Below are positions 17,493 to 25,473 of a stretch of DNA of 64,000 nucleotides, piece by piece. Position 1 is the stretch's first letter. Every line of letters starts with the position of its first letter. The stretch covers positions 248,001-312,000 of the forward strand of contig JAEUUC010000013.1 of NCBI GenBank assembly GCA_016787665.1, read 5' to 3'. The notes beneath the pieces are model-generated. The model did not search any database, had not been told where the DNA came from, and saw nothing but the letters and a program-made list of their open reading frames with translations. The DNA is from Cyclobacteriaceae bacterium (lineage in GTDB: Bacteria > Bacteroidota > Bacteroidia > Cytophagales > Cyclobacteriaceae). The position numbers and the translations under genes are program-made.

Positions 17493-18572
17493 ATGATGGT
17501 GATTGGTTTTTTTCTGGTGGTGTACATTCTCGTTCTCGCAGGGCTCGCGTACTTCGGGCGTGCCGCTTCTGTGCGAGATACCCATTCCCCCACGGGGGCC
17601 GCAGTTTCCATTGTCATCCCTTTTCGCAATGAAGCGGAACATCTGCCTACGCAGGTGGAGGCCCTTCGTCAGCTCACGTATCCATCGGAAAACGTGGAAG
17701 TAATTTTTGTTGATGATCACTCACAAGATCACGGAGCCCGCTGGCTGGCAGCCAACCTGCCGGCAAACGCAAAACTGGTGAGCCTGCCGGGCAGCGAACA
17801 CGGCAAGAAGGCGGCCCTGGCTGCGGGCATCGCACACGCGCGGGGAACGATCATGATCACCACGGATGCCGATTGCATGATGTCGCACGATTGGCTGCAG
17901 GGAGTGGTGGCTCCGTTTGCCAACCCTGCGGTGCAATTGGCTACGGGCGAAGTGATTATTTCGGGTTCCACCTTTTTCAGCGCTTGCCAACACGTAGAGT
18001 TTTCAACGGTGATGCTCCTCACGCGGGCTGCTATCCGGCTGGGTAAGCCTGTGCTATGCAACGGGGCCAACCTGGCTTTTCGGAAGTCAGCCTACGAGCA
18101 AGTGGGTGGCTATGCGAGTCACCGGCACGTGGCCTCCGGTGACGATGAGTTTCTGATGCGCAACATATTGGAGCAATTTGGTGATGCTTCTGTAGCCTGG
18201 CACCGGGGCGTGGTGGAAACACAATCACAGCCGGGTGTGGCCGCATTCCTCAGCCAGCGCCTCCGCTGGGCATCGAAGTGGAGACACAACAGGTCTGCCC
18301 TTGCCCGGTTGGTCGCGGTGCTAACCTTTTGTTTTCAAGCTACCATGCTCGGGCTTTGGATTTCGATTCCCGGGTTGGGTATACCGGGTTTCCTATTGTT
18401 GATGCTTAAAACGCTGGCCGATGTCACTTTTTTGTTGGCCATCCGACCGGGCCACGCTCGTCCTTTGGCCTCGTTGGTTGTTTCACTGGTGTATCCGTTG
18501 TACGTGGTTGTCGTAGGTCTTGCCGCGCTGGTAGTTGTGCCACATCGCTGGAAAGACCGGGCGATGGCATAG
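17493..18572 (+). CDS. Membrane glycosyltransferase family 2
   Basis: A 359-residue membrane GT2 enzyme. One transmembrane helix starts the protein (MMVIGFFLVVYILVLAG), then the GT-A domain: VSIVIPFRNEAEHLP, VIFVDDHSQD, TTDADCMM (DxD-type site), ASGDDEFLM and the SQRLRWASKW motif (QRxRW type) found in processive or lipid-acceptor GT2 enzymes. Three hydrophobic segments end the protein. It may elongate a polysaccharide or glycosylate a lipid. Divergent from ruvC; followed by the SpoIIE phosphatase after 26 bases. Confidence 0.87.
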   Translation: MMVIGFFLVVYILVLAGLAYFGRAASVRDTHSPTGAAVSIVIPFRNEAEHLPTQVEALRQLTYPSENVEVIFVDDHSQDHGARWLAANLPANAKLVSLPGSEHGKKAALAAGIAHARGTIMITTDADCMMSHDWLQGVVAPFANPAVQLATGEVIISGSTFFSACQHVEFSTVMLLTRAAIRLGKPVLCNGANLAFRKSAYEQVGGYASHRHVASGDDEFLMRNILEQFGDASVAWHRGVVETQSQPGVAAFLSQRLRWASKWRHNRSALARLVAVLTFCFQATMLGLWISIPGLGIPGFLLLMLKTLADVTFLLAIRPGHARPLASLVVSLVYPLYVVVVGLAALVVVPHRWKDRAMA

Positions 18573-18598
18573 GTTTTCTTGCTACCTTAGAGCCGCTT

Positions 18599-19813
18599 AT
18601 GCAGGAGTTAAAAAAGCGACTTGAGCGGAAGGAACTGGAACTAAATGCCTTGCTGGAGATTACCCAGGCGATTAACAACAACGTTCCGGAAGATTCGCTT
18701 TATAAAATTTACAACTTTACCCTCCGTGGAAATCTGAATATCAAAAAGCTGGCCCTCTACGTCTATGACGAGGGGTGGTTTTGTCGCGTGAACTTCGGCA
18801 CCAAAAACAATTTCGTCAAACTCACTCTCGATGAGCGCTTTCGCATGATCAAGAACGTGCATCGCCTGTCGGAGTTTGACGGTGAATGCGAGTTTCATGA
18901 ATTCAATTGCGTGATTCCGGTAGCACATCGGTCGGAGACCCTGGCGGTAGTTTTTCTCGGGGGTAACGAGCGGCTTGACGATCTCGAACACGATGAAAGC
19001 ATTCGCTTCATTCAGGCGCTCACGAATATTATTGTCGTGGCGACCGAAAATAAAAAATTGGAACGCAGACGCCTCGAACAGGAGGCGTTCCGAAAGGAAT
19101 TGGAAATTGCGAGCGATGTGCAGCAGTTTCTGTTTCCGGAAAAGTTGCCCAATACCGAACGCCTCAAGTTGGAGGCAAGTTATTTGCCCCACGACCTGGT
19201 GGGTGGTGATTATTACGATTACGTCCCCATCAACAAGAATCAGTTTTTGATTTGTGTGGCCGATGTGAGCGGAAAAGGCGTGGCCGCTGCGTTGATGATG
19301 TCTAATTTCCAGGCTTCCTTGCGCACCTTGCTGCGACAGACGCCCAATCTGCGCGAGATTGTGGAAGCCCTGAACTACCAGGTAATGGACAGTACCAAAG
19401 GCGAGAAGTTCATCACGTTCTTTGGAGCCATTTACGACATCAGCCTGAAGACCTTGGTGTATGTAAACGCGGGCCACAATCCACCCATTTTATGGACCCG
19501 GAAGGAGGGTATTCGGTTGCTGGAAGAGGGTTCGACTGTTTTGGGAGCCATGGACCCGCTGCCCTTTTTAAACGAGGGATTCGTCACCGACCTGGATGAT
19601 TTTCTTTTGTTCTGCTACACCGATGGCTTAACGGAAACGGTGAGTGAAGAGGAAAAGGAATTTGGTATTCAATCGTTGATCGACTATTTACAAAGCAATC
19701 ATCATAAAGCGCTGACAACGATTCATCAGGATGTTATTCTGGCTTTAGATGCGTTCAAAGGCAGGAGGGGCTACCGGGATGATATCACCATGTTGTCCTG
19801 CCGCGTGGAGTAA
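18599..19813 (+). CDS. PP2C-type SpoIIE phosphatase with N-terminal sensor region
   Basis: A 404-residue serine/threonine phosphatase of the SpoIIE/RsbU class, which acts in partner-switching circuits on anti-sigma-factor antagonists. Residues 1-170 form a GAF-like sensory region after a short coiled coil (LKKRLERKELELNALLEI). A second coiled coil leads to the catalytic domain: ELEIASDVQQFLFPEKLP, then HDLVGGDYYDY and CVADVSGKGVAAALMM with the metal-binding aspartates, and FCYTDGLTE near the end. No kinase or STAS partner is nearby. A −7-like TACCTTAG precedes the ATG by a few bases, suggesting a nearly leaderless mRNA. Confidence 0.88.
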   Translation: MQELKKRLERKELELNALLEITQAINNNVPEDSLYKIYNFTLRGNLNIKKLALYVYDEGWFCRVNFGTKNNFVKLTLDERFRMIKNVHRLSEFDGECEFHEFNCVIPVAHRSETLAVVFLGGNERLDDLEHDESIRFIQALTNIIVVATENKKLERRRLEQEAFRKELEIASDVQQFLFPEKLPNTERLKLEASYLPHDLVGGDYYDYVPINKNQFLICVADVSGKGVAAALMMSNFQASLRTLLRQTPNLREIVEALNYQVMDSTKGEKFITFFGAIYDISLKTLVYVNAGHNPPILWTRKEGIRLLEEGSTVLGAMDPLPFLNEGFVTDLDDFLLFCYTDGLTETVSEEEKEFGIQSLIDYLQSNHHKALTTIHQDVILALDAFKGRRGYRDDITMLSCRVE

Positions 19814-19814
19814 T

Positions 19815-20438
19815 ATGATCAATGTTTTTCGCACCCCATTCTTTCTCCCGCGGCTGTACCCGACACTCCTGTGGCGCCATAGCCCGGATCAACCAGATAT
19901 CTTTCTCACGTTCGATGACGGGCCTATCCCTGCGGTAACGGAATTTGTTCTCGACACCCTTCAGTCGTTTGGCGCCCAGGCTACTTTTTTTTGCATTGGC
20001 GATAACGTCCGGAAACACCCCGGGGTGTTTCAGCGGATAGTGACGGCCGGCCATCGGGTAGGTAATCACACGTTTCACCATGTTAAAGGATGGCAAACTC
20101 CGGATGTTCAATACCTTGAGGAGGTCAGGCAATGTGATGCCGAGATGGCCAAACACGGAGTATCAACGGAATTGTTCCGGCCGCCATACGGGCGCATCAA
20201 GCGTTCGCAGATTCGTGCTTTGGGCAGCCGAAAAATTGTGATGTGGGATGTGCTCACCAACGACTATGATCGGTCGCTTGGCGAACAAGACTGCCTGGCG
20301 GGAACGGTCTCGGCTACCCGTTCCGGGTCAATCGTGGTGTTTCATGATAGCCTTAAGGCAGAACGCAATCTTCGATATGTATTGCCACGCTACCTGGAGT
20401 ATTTGACTGCCGGAGGATATCAATTCAAAACGCTATGA
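19815..20438 (+). CDS. Polysaccharide deacetylase family protein
   Basis: A 207-residue NodB-homology deacetylase, the class that removes N-acetyl groups from peptidoglycan or surface glycans. Motifs: LTFDDGPIP (catalytic Asp and metal Asp), HRVGNHTFHH (metal His), FRPPYGRIK (motif 3), WDVLTNDYD (motif 4) and SIVVFHDSL (motif 5). I start at 19815, one base after the phosphatase stop; the frame is open further upstream only inside that gene. No obvious signal peptide, though the start is hydrophobic/basic. Its end overlaps the next transferase by 4 bases. Confidence 0.9.
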   Translation: MINVFRTPFFLPRLYPTLLWRHSPDQPDIFLTFDDGPIPAVTEFVLDTLQSFGAQATFFCIGDNVRKHPGVFQRIVTAGHRVGNHTFHHVKGWQTPDVQYLEEVRQCDAEMAKHGVSTELFRPPYGRIKRSQIRALGSRKIVMWDVLTNDYDRSLGEQDCLAGTVSATRSGSIVVFHDSLKAERNLRYVLPRYLEYLTAGGYQFKTL

Positions 20439-21505
20439 CAGGCGGGAGGGTTTTGGTAGCCGCTCTGGATTGGGGCCTTGGCCATGCCGCCCGGTGTATT
20501 CCTCTGGTAGAGGCGCTTCAAAAAAAATCTATTGATGTTGTGTTGGCGGGCAGCGGCCCATCCCTGGATTTATTGAGAGAAGCGTTCCCGTCACTCTATG
20601 CCGTTGAACTACCCTCGTACCGTGTTTCGTATTCCAAGCGCGCACCGGCCTGGTGGAGCATGCTGCAGCAAATTCCACATTGGATGGACGTTATCCGGCA
20701 CGAGCACCGCGAAATTCAGCTGCTCGCGCGACAAATGAATATCACCGTGATTGTTTCTGACAATCGTTACGGTTGCTGGAGCATTGGCTGTTACAATGTG
20801 TTTTTGGGTCATCAATTCCGGCTGGCAACCGGCAGTTCACTCGCCCTTCTTACCCCGATACTCACATTTTTTCATCAACGACTGGTAAAACCTTTTCAGG
20901 AATTCTGGATTCCCGACTACCCCGAGCGTACACTGACAGGCGAACTATCGTTTACGGCATTCAGGCCCGTTCGCTTCCTGGGCTTGCTGTCGCGCTTGCG
21001 GAAAGCACCAGCGCAATTGCTCGGGAAAGACGTTGATGTTTTGGCGGTGATCTCTGGCCCTGAGCCCCAGCGCACCGTTTTCGAGCAGCAACTGTTCAAC
21101 GTGTTGGATTCATCCAAACTCAGTTTTAAGATCATTCGGGGGCTGGTCAACTCACCACCGGCAGCCGATTCGCGTTTACGCAATCATTTGCCATCCGATG
21201 AAATGGCGAATGCGATCACCAGCGCACGTTTGGTCATTGCCCGGTCCGGCTATTCCACCATCATGGATTTGGCGGCAATGGGTGCGCGGGCCTTGTTGGT
21301 GCCCACTCCGGGTCAACCGGAACAGGAATATCTGGCAACTCGGCTGAAAGCCTTGGGCGTGGTACATACGGCAACGTCAGAAGAACTCACCGTGACGCGG
21401 ATCGAAGCAGCACTAGACCAGTCAGACACCCTGGGCAAACTTTTTCAAGAATCTGACTACCTTGAACAGGCCGTCCGTTACATCTATGAAAAAATTCATT
21501 CGTAG
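20435..21505 (+). CDS. MurG-like glycosyltransferase (GT28 type)
   Basis: A 356-residue GT-B glycosyltransferase resembling MurG and related UDP-sugar transferases: N-terminal RVLVAALDWGLGHAARCIPL with the GLGH loop, then a C-terminal donor-binding part with LVIARSGYSTIMDLAAMGA, RALLVPTPGQPEQEYLA. It is not MurG itself, which is normally in the division/cell-wall cluster. ATGA overlap with the deacetylase, and its 3' end overlaps the kinase gene by 20 bases, so the three are one translational unit. Acceptor unknown; a lipid or lipid-linked sugar is plausible. Confidence 0.83.
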   Translation: MTGGRVLVAALDWGLGHAARCIPLVEALQKKSIDVVLAGSGPSLDLLREAFPSLYAVELPSYRVSYSKRAPAWWSMLQQIPHWMDVIRHEHREIQLLARQMNITVIVSDNRYGCWSIGCYNVFLGHQFRLATGSSLALLTPILTFFHQRLVKPFQEFWIPDYPERTLTGELSFTAFRPVRFLGLLSRLRKAPAQLLGKDVDVLAVISGPEPQRTVFEQQLFNVLDSSKLSFKIIRGLVNSPPAADSRLRNHLPSDEMANAITSARLVIARSGYSTIMDLAAMGARALLVPTPGQPEQEYLATRLKALGVVHTATSEELTVTRIEAALDQSDTLGKLFQESDYLEQAVRYIYEKIHS

Positions 21506-21848
21506 TTTTCGCTTCGCCTTGGCCGGCTGGCGGGTCGCTTTCAAAGAGCAACGCAACTTCCGCATTCACCTCGGTGCTGCGCTCGTTGTAGTCGGTGCAG
21601 GTTTCTTTTTTGGCATCAACCGGGCGGAGTGGGTGATGTTGGTGCTGACCATCGCCCTCGTGCTCGTGGCCGAGTTGGCCAACACCGCTATCGAGTATCT
21701 CGTGGATCTCGTTTCGCCCGCGCACGATGCCCGGGCGGGTGCCATCAAGGACGTGGCGGCCGGATTCGTCCTGATCGCGGCCCTGGCCTCCGTAGTGGTG
21801 GGGCTCATCATTTTCGGGCCGCGCGTTTTGCATTACTTTCGTGGCTGA
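21486..21848 (+). CDS. dgkA: Diacylglycerol/undecaprenol kinase family protein
   Basis: A 120-residue membrane kinase of the DgkA family with three transmembrane helices. The signature AELANTAIEYLVDLVSP...KDVAAGFVLIAA (about 65-100) includes the catalytic Glu and metal-binding region. The sequence resembles the undecaprenol-kinase type more than the enterobacterial diacylglycerol kinase, so it may recycle undecaprenol to its phosphate. Its position right after a deacetylase and a glycosyltransferase fits a carrier-lipid role. Start chosen at MKKFIRSFRF (21486). Confidence 0.87.
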   Translation: MKKFIRSFRFALAGWRVAFKEQRNFRIHLGAALVVVGAGFFFGINRAEWVMLVLTIALVLVAELANTAIEYLVDLVSPAHDARAGAIKDVAAGFVLIAALASVVVGLIIFGPRVLHYFRG

Positions 21849-22655
21849 ATGATTACCTGGACGGATACCCACGCTCATTTGTATGCCGAAGAATTTGACG
21901 CTGACCGGGGCGCAGCCGTTGCCGCTGCTCGTGAGGCTTCCGTTGGCCGGGTTATCCTTCCGAATGTTGATCATCGCACGATTGATCGTATGATGGAGTT
22001 GGAGTTGCGCCATCCGGATTGGTGCGTGGCCGCCATCGGGTTGCATCCCTGCTCGGTTAAGAAAGATTTTGAGCGGGAGCTTTATCAGGTCGAGAGTTGG
22101 TTGTCCAAACGAAAGTTCGCAGCCATCGGTGAGATGGGAACCGATTTATACTGGGACAAAACGTTTTGGCCTCAGCAACAGGAGGCCTTCCGGATTCAGG
22201 CCCGGTGGGCTATTCATTACCAGTTGCCCATGATTATTCATTGCCGCGAGTCCATGGACGAAACCCTTGCCTTGCTGAAGGAGGTGTATCAACCCGGCCT
22301 TACGGGCGTATTCCACTGCTTCACCGGCAGCGTGGAACAGGCCCAAACGATCACGGGTCTCGGCTTTTACCTCGGCATCGGGGGTGTGTCGACATTTAAG
22401 AATGGTGGGCTTGAGGCGGTGATCCCCGAGTTGGATCTCAATTCCTTTGTACTGGAGACGGACAGCCCGTACCTGGCTCCGGTGCCGCACCGGGGTAAAC
22501 GCAATCAGCCATCCTACCTCACCCTGATTGCCGCCCGGGTTGCCCAGCTGCGGAAGATCACGCTGGAGGAACTGAGTGAAGCTACGGAAGTCAATGCCCG
22601 TTCATTATTCAAAAATCAACCTGTTAAAAATGTCGCCCTCGGTCATTCGAATTAA
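21849..22655 (+). CDS. tatD: TatD family metal-dependent deoxyribonuclease
   Basis: A 268-residue TIM-barrel hydrolase of the TatD family, a 3'-5' nuclease class linked to DNA repair and RNA turnover. Motifs: WTDTHAHLYAEEF (HxH metal site), AIGLHPCSV, AIGEMGTDLYWD (metal Glu), IHCRESMDE, VFHCFTGSVEQA and LETDSPYLAPVPHRGKRN (metal Asp). It begins directly after the kinase stop codon and its end overlaps the asparaginase start by 26 bases. Some family members act on D-aminoacyl-tRNA; the exact substrate cannot be told here. Confidence 0.93.
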   Translation: MITWTDTHAHLYAEEFDADRGAAVAAAREASVGRVILPNVDHRTIDRMMELELRHPDWCVAAIGLHPCSVKKDFERELYQVESWLSKRKFAAIGEMGTDLYWDKTFWPQQQEAFRIQARWAIHYQLPMIIHCRESMDETLALLKEVYQPGLTGVFHCFTGSVEQAQTITGLGFYLGIGGVSTFKNGGLEAVIPELDLNSFVLETDSPYLAPVPHRGKRNQPSYLTLIAARVAQLRKITLEELSEATEVNARSLFKNQPVKNVALGHSN

Positions 22656-23706
22656 TACGGCCCTGCCCGGTACGCCCCGGGCCCGCGTAATGATTGTGTA
22701 CACCGGTGGCACTTTCGGTATGGTGCGGGACGGTAGCGGGGTCTTGATACCGCTCGACTTTGGCTCTATCCTCGAACATCTGCCGGCCCTTCGTCAGTTG
22801 CAATTGGAGTTGTCCGTGGTGGCCTTTGATGAACCTATTGATTCTTCCAACATTGAACCCCACCATTGGCGGGAAATGGCGGATATCGTTCAGCAGCATT
22901 ATCGCGACCAGGATGGATTTGTAATCCTGCACGGTACAGATACGATGGCGTATACCGCATCGGCTTTGAGTTTTATGCTTGAAGGATTGGCCAAGCCGGT
23001 GATCTTTACCGGTGCACAGCTGCCCATTAGCGAGCCGCGCTCGGATGCGCGCGAAAACCTGATCACCGCACTGGAGATCGCGGCCGCCAAAGGCCGGGAA
23101 GGTGCCCGGGTTCCGGAAGTGTGTATCTATTTCGGCAGTGAGTTACTGCGTGGTAATCGGGCCAAGAAGGCTGAAAGCCAGCATTTCGATGCCTTTCAGT
23201 CAGAAAATTATCCACCCCTGGCCAAGGCCGGGGTTAAAATCGATTATCTCGACAGCGCTATTCACCGACCGGGGCCCGATGCCAAGCTTCATGTGCGCTC
23301 TACCTTTGATTCGAGGGTAGGTGTGCTCAGGATTTTTCCGGGAATAAATCCCCTTTGGGTGAGGAGTGTAACGGAGACACCTGACTTGAAGGGCCTGATT
23401 CTGGAGACCTACGGTTCGGGCAACGCGACCACGGCCAGGTGGTTTCTGGATGCTGTGCGAAATTTGGTAAGTCGGGGAGTTATTGTCCTGAACGTATCAC
23501 AATGTCCGGGAGGAATGGTGATTCAGGGTAAATACGAAACTAGCCGTGAGCTAGCCGACATGGGTGTGATAGGTGGGGGCGATATGACACTGGAGGCAGC
23601 GGTGACCAAAATGATGCTGCTGCTGGGTGAGTACGGGCCGGGCGAAACAAGAACGCGAATAGGGGTATCGATGGCCGGAGAACTGACTCACGTGACGGTA
23701 ACCTAA
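22630..23706 (+). CDS. ansA: Type I L-asparaginase
   Basis: Cytoplasmic asparaginase converting asparagine to aspartate and ammonia. The 358-residue protein has the first catalytic-threonine motif IVYTGGTFGMV and the second, ILHGTDTMAYTASALSFML; no signal peptide, which fits the cytosolic type I form. The C-terminal part has LILETYGSGNA and the domain typical of AnsA. I start at 22630 (MSPSVIRIN) because the frame upstream to 22576 lies inside tatD and lacks family likeness. Confidence 0.92.
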   Translation: MSPSVIRINTALPGTPRARVMIVYTGGTFGMVRDGSGVLIPLDFGSILEHLPALRQLQLELSVVAFDEPIDSSNIEPHHWREMADIVQQHYRDQDGFVILHGTDTMAYTASALSFMLEGLAKPVIFTGAQLPISEPRSDARENLITALEIAAAKGREGARVPEVCIYFGSELLRGNRAKKAESQHFDAFQSENYPPLAKAGVKIDYLDSAIHRPGPDAKLHVRSTFDSRVGVLRIFPGINPLWVRSVTETPDLKGLILETYGSGNATTARWFLDAVRNLVSRGVIVLNVSQCPGGMVIQGKYETSRELADMGVIGGGDMTLEAAVTKMMLLLGEYGPGETRTRIGVSMAGELTHVTVT

Positions 23707-23803
23707 CAACTGTTTTGCCGGGATCAATTTATGGGGAAGGCCCTGATCAGCTTGCGGAACCTCTTTCGCTTGCCATGTTTGGCCTTGCCTTGGCACCCAC
23801 TTA

Positions 23804-23834
23804 ACCCTCCTTCGCCCGTTGGGCTACGGAGGGT
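23804..23834. repeat. Hairpin: 7-bp stem with 4-bp inner stem
   Basis: ACCCTCC at 23804-23810 pairs with GGAGGGT at 23828-23834, with an inner GCCC/GGGC pair (23814-23817 and 23821-23824) and a GTT loop. No T-run follows on the plus strand, so it is not a clear terminator of ansA, although it lies 98 bases after its stop. It may be part of a repeated intergenic element. Confidence 0.6.
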
Positions 23835-23837
23835 GAA

Positions 23838-23854
23838 GCGGAGAGAGAGGGATT
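23838..23854. repeat. 17-base direct copy of the tRNA-Ser 3' end
   Basis: The 17 bases gcggagagagagggatt at 23838-23854 are identical to 24013-24029, which cover part of the CCA end, the discriminator, the 3' acceptor strand and part of the T arm of tRNA-Ser. The copies lie 175 bases apart. tRNA 3' ends are classic attachment sites, so this could be a scar of an integrated element; the low-complexity GA run makes chance less unlikely than its length suggests. Confidence 0.55.
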
Positions 23855-23890
23855 AGGCCAGGCTGATCCCAGATGGGGGTGAGGCTTCAC

Positions 23891-24009
23891 AAAATCAGAC
23901 CACTTCGCTGCGCTTCGTTTTCTGTCATGGTTCACCTTTCTCGCTCAAAACTTCGTTTTGGCTCGAAAGTTTACCCATGACAGTCCCGCTTGCGCGGGAG
24001 TCTGATTTT
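23891..24009. repeat. Nested inverted repeats next to tRNA-Ser
   Basis: Outer arms aaaatcagac (23891-23900) and gtctgatttt (24000-24009) enclose ctgtcatgg (23922-23930)/ccatgacag (23975-23983), which encloses a caaaac/gttttg hairpin (23946-23960). A further hairpin, tcccgc-ttgc-gcggga (23984-23999), lies beside it. Together they could fold into a branched structure of about 119 bases ending one base before the tRNA CCA. No protein is encoded. It could be a REP/MITE-like element or a structured 3' trailer of the tRNA transcript. Confidence 0.65.
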
Positions 24010-24010
24010 C

Positions 24011-24100
24011 TGGCGGAGAGAGAGGGATTCGAACCCTCGATACCGTTTCCGGTATACACACTTTCCAGGCGTGCTCCTTCAACCACTCGGACACCTCTCC
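24011..24100 (-). tRNA. tRNA-Ser (anticodon GGA)
   Basis: Ninety bases including an encoded CCA (complement of 24011-24013). The acceptor stem GGAGAGG pairs with TCTCTCC (last pair G-T), the discriminator is G, and the T arm is GAGGG-TTCGAAT-CCCTC. The anticodon loop CTGGAAA gives anticodon GGA, which reads UCC/UCU. A long variable arm (around the bases TATACCGGAAACGGTAT) is present, as expected for class II tRNA-Ser. It has A37/A38 in the loop, although it does not read UNN with A36 in a way that changes the call. Confidence 0.97.
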
Positions 24101-24282
24101 AAAAAAATCGGGCACAAAGAAAACCAATTATTCCGGATTGCCGACTGTGTGGTGTGGTCGCCATACCCTAAAAAGGGCCTCAAATTCACAACAAAATTTT
24201 GTGACGGTTGGCCGGTTTTCTCATTCCAACGGTAACAGGCCGTAATCGCCCAATTTCCTTCTAGTTTTTTTTTGAATAGTTG

Positions 24283-24311
24283 TTGCGAAACGGGCAAAAC
24301 CTTTAATTTTG
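24283..24311 (+). promoter_or_regulatory. Bacteroidota-type promoter for the exb operon
   Basis: TTG at 24283-24285, an 18-base spacer, then TAATTTTG at 24304-24311, which matches the TAnnTTTG −7 element exactly. It lies 33 bases before the exbB ATG at 24345. Confidence 0.7.
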
Positions 24312-24344
24312 GCCACTTCAAGAAAGAATACTAAACCTTAAACC

Positions 24345-25142
24345 ATGAAAAAACTATTCGTTCTGTTAGCCTTTTTCGGGGCTCTCACTTTTTCTGCGGC
24401 AACTAGCTATGCCCAGACGGACTCATCTGCGGCTGCCGCTCCGGCCGAACAGCCTGCTGCGGTAGAAACACCAGCGGCAACTGAAGAAGCCCCTGCGGAA
24501 GAGGAGGCTGGTTTCCACCAGCAAATCAAAGAGAAATTTATTCAGGGTGGTGTTGCGTATATGTGGCCCATTCTGATTTGCCTTATCCTGGGACTTGCTG
24601 TTTCTATCGAGCGTATCATTACCCTTAATCTAGCAACGGTCAACACCCAGAAGCTATTGGCGCAAGTGGAAGATGCTCTCTCAAAAGGCGGAGTTGAAGC
24701 TGCAAAAGAGGTTACCAAGAATACTCGTGGACCTGTAGGTTCAATTTTCACACAAGGTTTAATGCGTGCCCCTGAGGGCATCGACATGGTTGAAAAGTCA
24801 GTGGTATCGTATGGTGGCGTTGAAACCGGTCGCCTCGAGCGCGGTTTGATCTGGATTTCGCTGTTCATCTCCCTCGGCCCGATGTTGGGTTTCTTTGGAA
24901 CGGTTATTGGGATGGTGCAGGCCTTCGATGCTATCGAGGCAGCTGGTGACATTTCTCCCCAGGTTGTGGCCGGTGGTATGAAGGTGGCCTTGATTACTAC
25001 GGTTGGTGGTCTTATCGTGGGTATGATACTTCAGGTGTTGTACAACTACCTCGTATCAAAAATCGACAGCCTCGTCAACAGCATGGAAGATGCTTCCATT
25101 TCATTGGTTGATATTTTGGTGAAGCACAAACTGACGAAGTGA
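24345..25142 (+). CDS. exbB: MotA/TolQ/ExbB proton channel family protein
   Basis: A 265-residue inner-membrane subunit of an ExbB/TolQ-type energy transducer, which uses proton flow to drive outer-membrane events with ExbD and TonB-like partners. Residues 1-24 look like a cleavable signal (MKKLFVLLAFFGALTFSA), then an Ala/Pro/Glu-rich linker to about 60, a transmembrane helix (YMWPILICLILGLAVSIERI) and the MotA/TolQ/ExbB domain with GLIWISLFISLGPMLGFFGT and VGGLIVGMILQVLYNYL. A signal peptide plus low-complexity linker before the first channel helix is common in Bacteroidota. First gene of a four-gene operon. Confidence 0.92.
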   Translation: MKKLFVLLAFFGALTFSAATSYAQTDSSAAAAPAEQPAAVETPAATEEAPAEEEAGFHQQIKEKFIQGGVAYMWPILICLILGLAVSIERIITLNLATVNTQKLLAQVEDALSKGGVEAAKEVTKNTRGPVGSIFTQGLMRAPEGIDMVEKSVVSYGGVETGRLERGLIWISLFISLGPMLGFFGTVIGMVQAFDAIEAAGDISPQVVAGGMKVALITTVGGLIVGMILQVLYNYLVSKIDSLVNSMEDASISLVDILVKHKLTK

Positions 25143-25148
25143 TAAGTC

Positions 25149-25472
25149 ATGGAAGCTGAAGATATTGGACTATACCTCGCCTATACAGTACTGATAGTTG
25201 CTGTTGCGGCTGCGATAGTACTGCCGTTGCTTAATGCGCTGAAGCACCCAAAGACCCTCATCGGGTCACTCATGGGAATCGGTGCCTTGGTGGTACTGTT
25301 TGTTATTTGCTATGCGATCTCGGATTCATCGGTATCTCCCACTGCTCGGGCGCTCGGTATCGATGAGTCAAGTTCAAAATTGATTGGTGCCGGTTTGTAT
25401 ACATTTTATGCGGTGTTCATTGTGTCTATTGTAGGCATGGTGTATTCTGAAGTAAACAAAGCCCTGAAGTAA
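25149..25472 (+). CDS. Membrane protein of the exb operon, unknown function
   Basis: A 107-residue protein with three predicted transmembrane helices (about 7-28, 38-58 and 85-104), joined by short loops including SDSSVSPTARALGIDESSSK. I know it only as a recurring gene between exbB and exbD in Bacteroidota; it has no recognised function. It starts 6 bases after exbB and ends 1 base before exbD, so it is clearly part of the complex operon and may be a structural subunit. Confidence 0.8.
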   Translation: MEAEDIGLYLAYTVLIVAVAAAIVLPLLNALKHPKTLIGSLMGIGALVVLFVICYAISDSSVSPTARALGIDESSSKLIGAGLYTFYAVFIVSIVGMVYSEVNKALK

Positions 25473-25473
25473 A

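Noticed and set aside
18641..19477. 278-residue open frame opposite the SpoIIE phosphatase gene
   Set aside because: Shadow of the real gene: no family motifs, composition follows the complementary strand of a clear PP2C gene.
21387..22046. 219-residue open frame opposite the kinase and tatD genes
   Set aside because: Antisense shadow of three overlapping real genes; charged, repetitive composition and no motif.
23977..24235. Small open frames across the tRNA-Ser gene
   Set aside because: They are antisense to or overlap the tRNA and the nested repeats and have no protein features.
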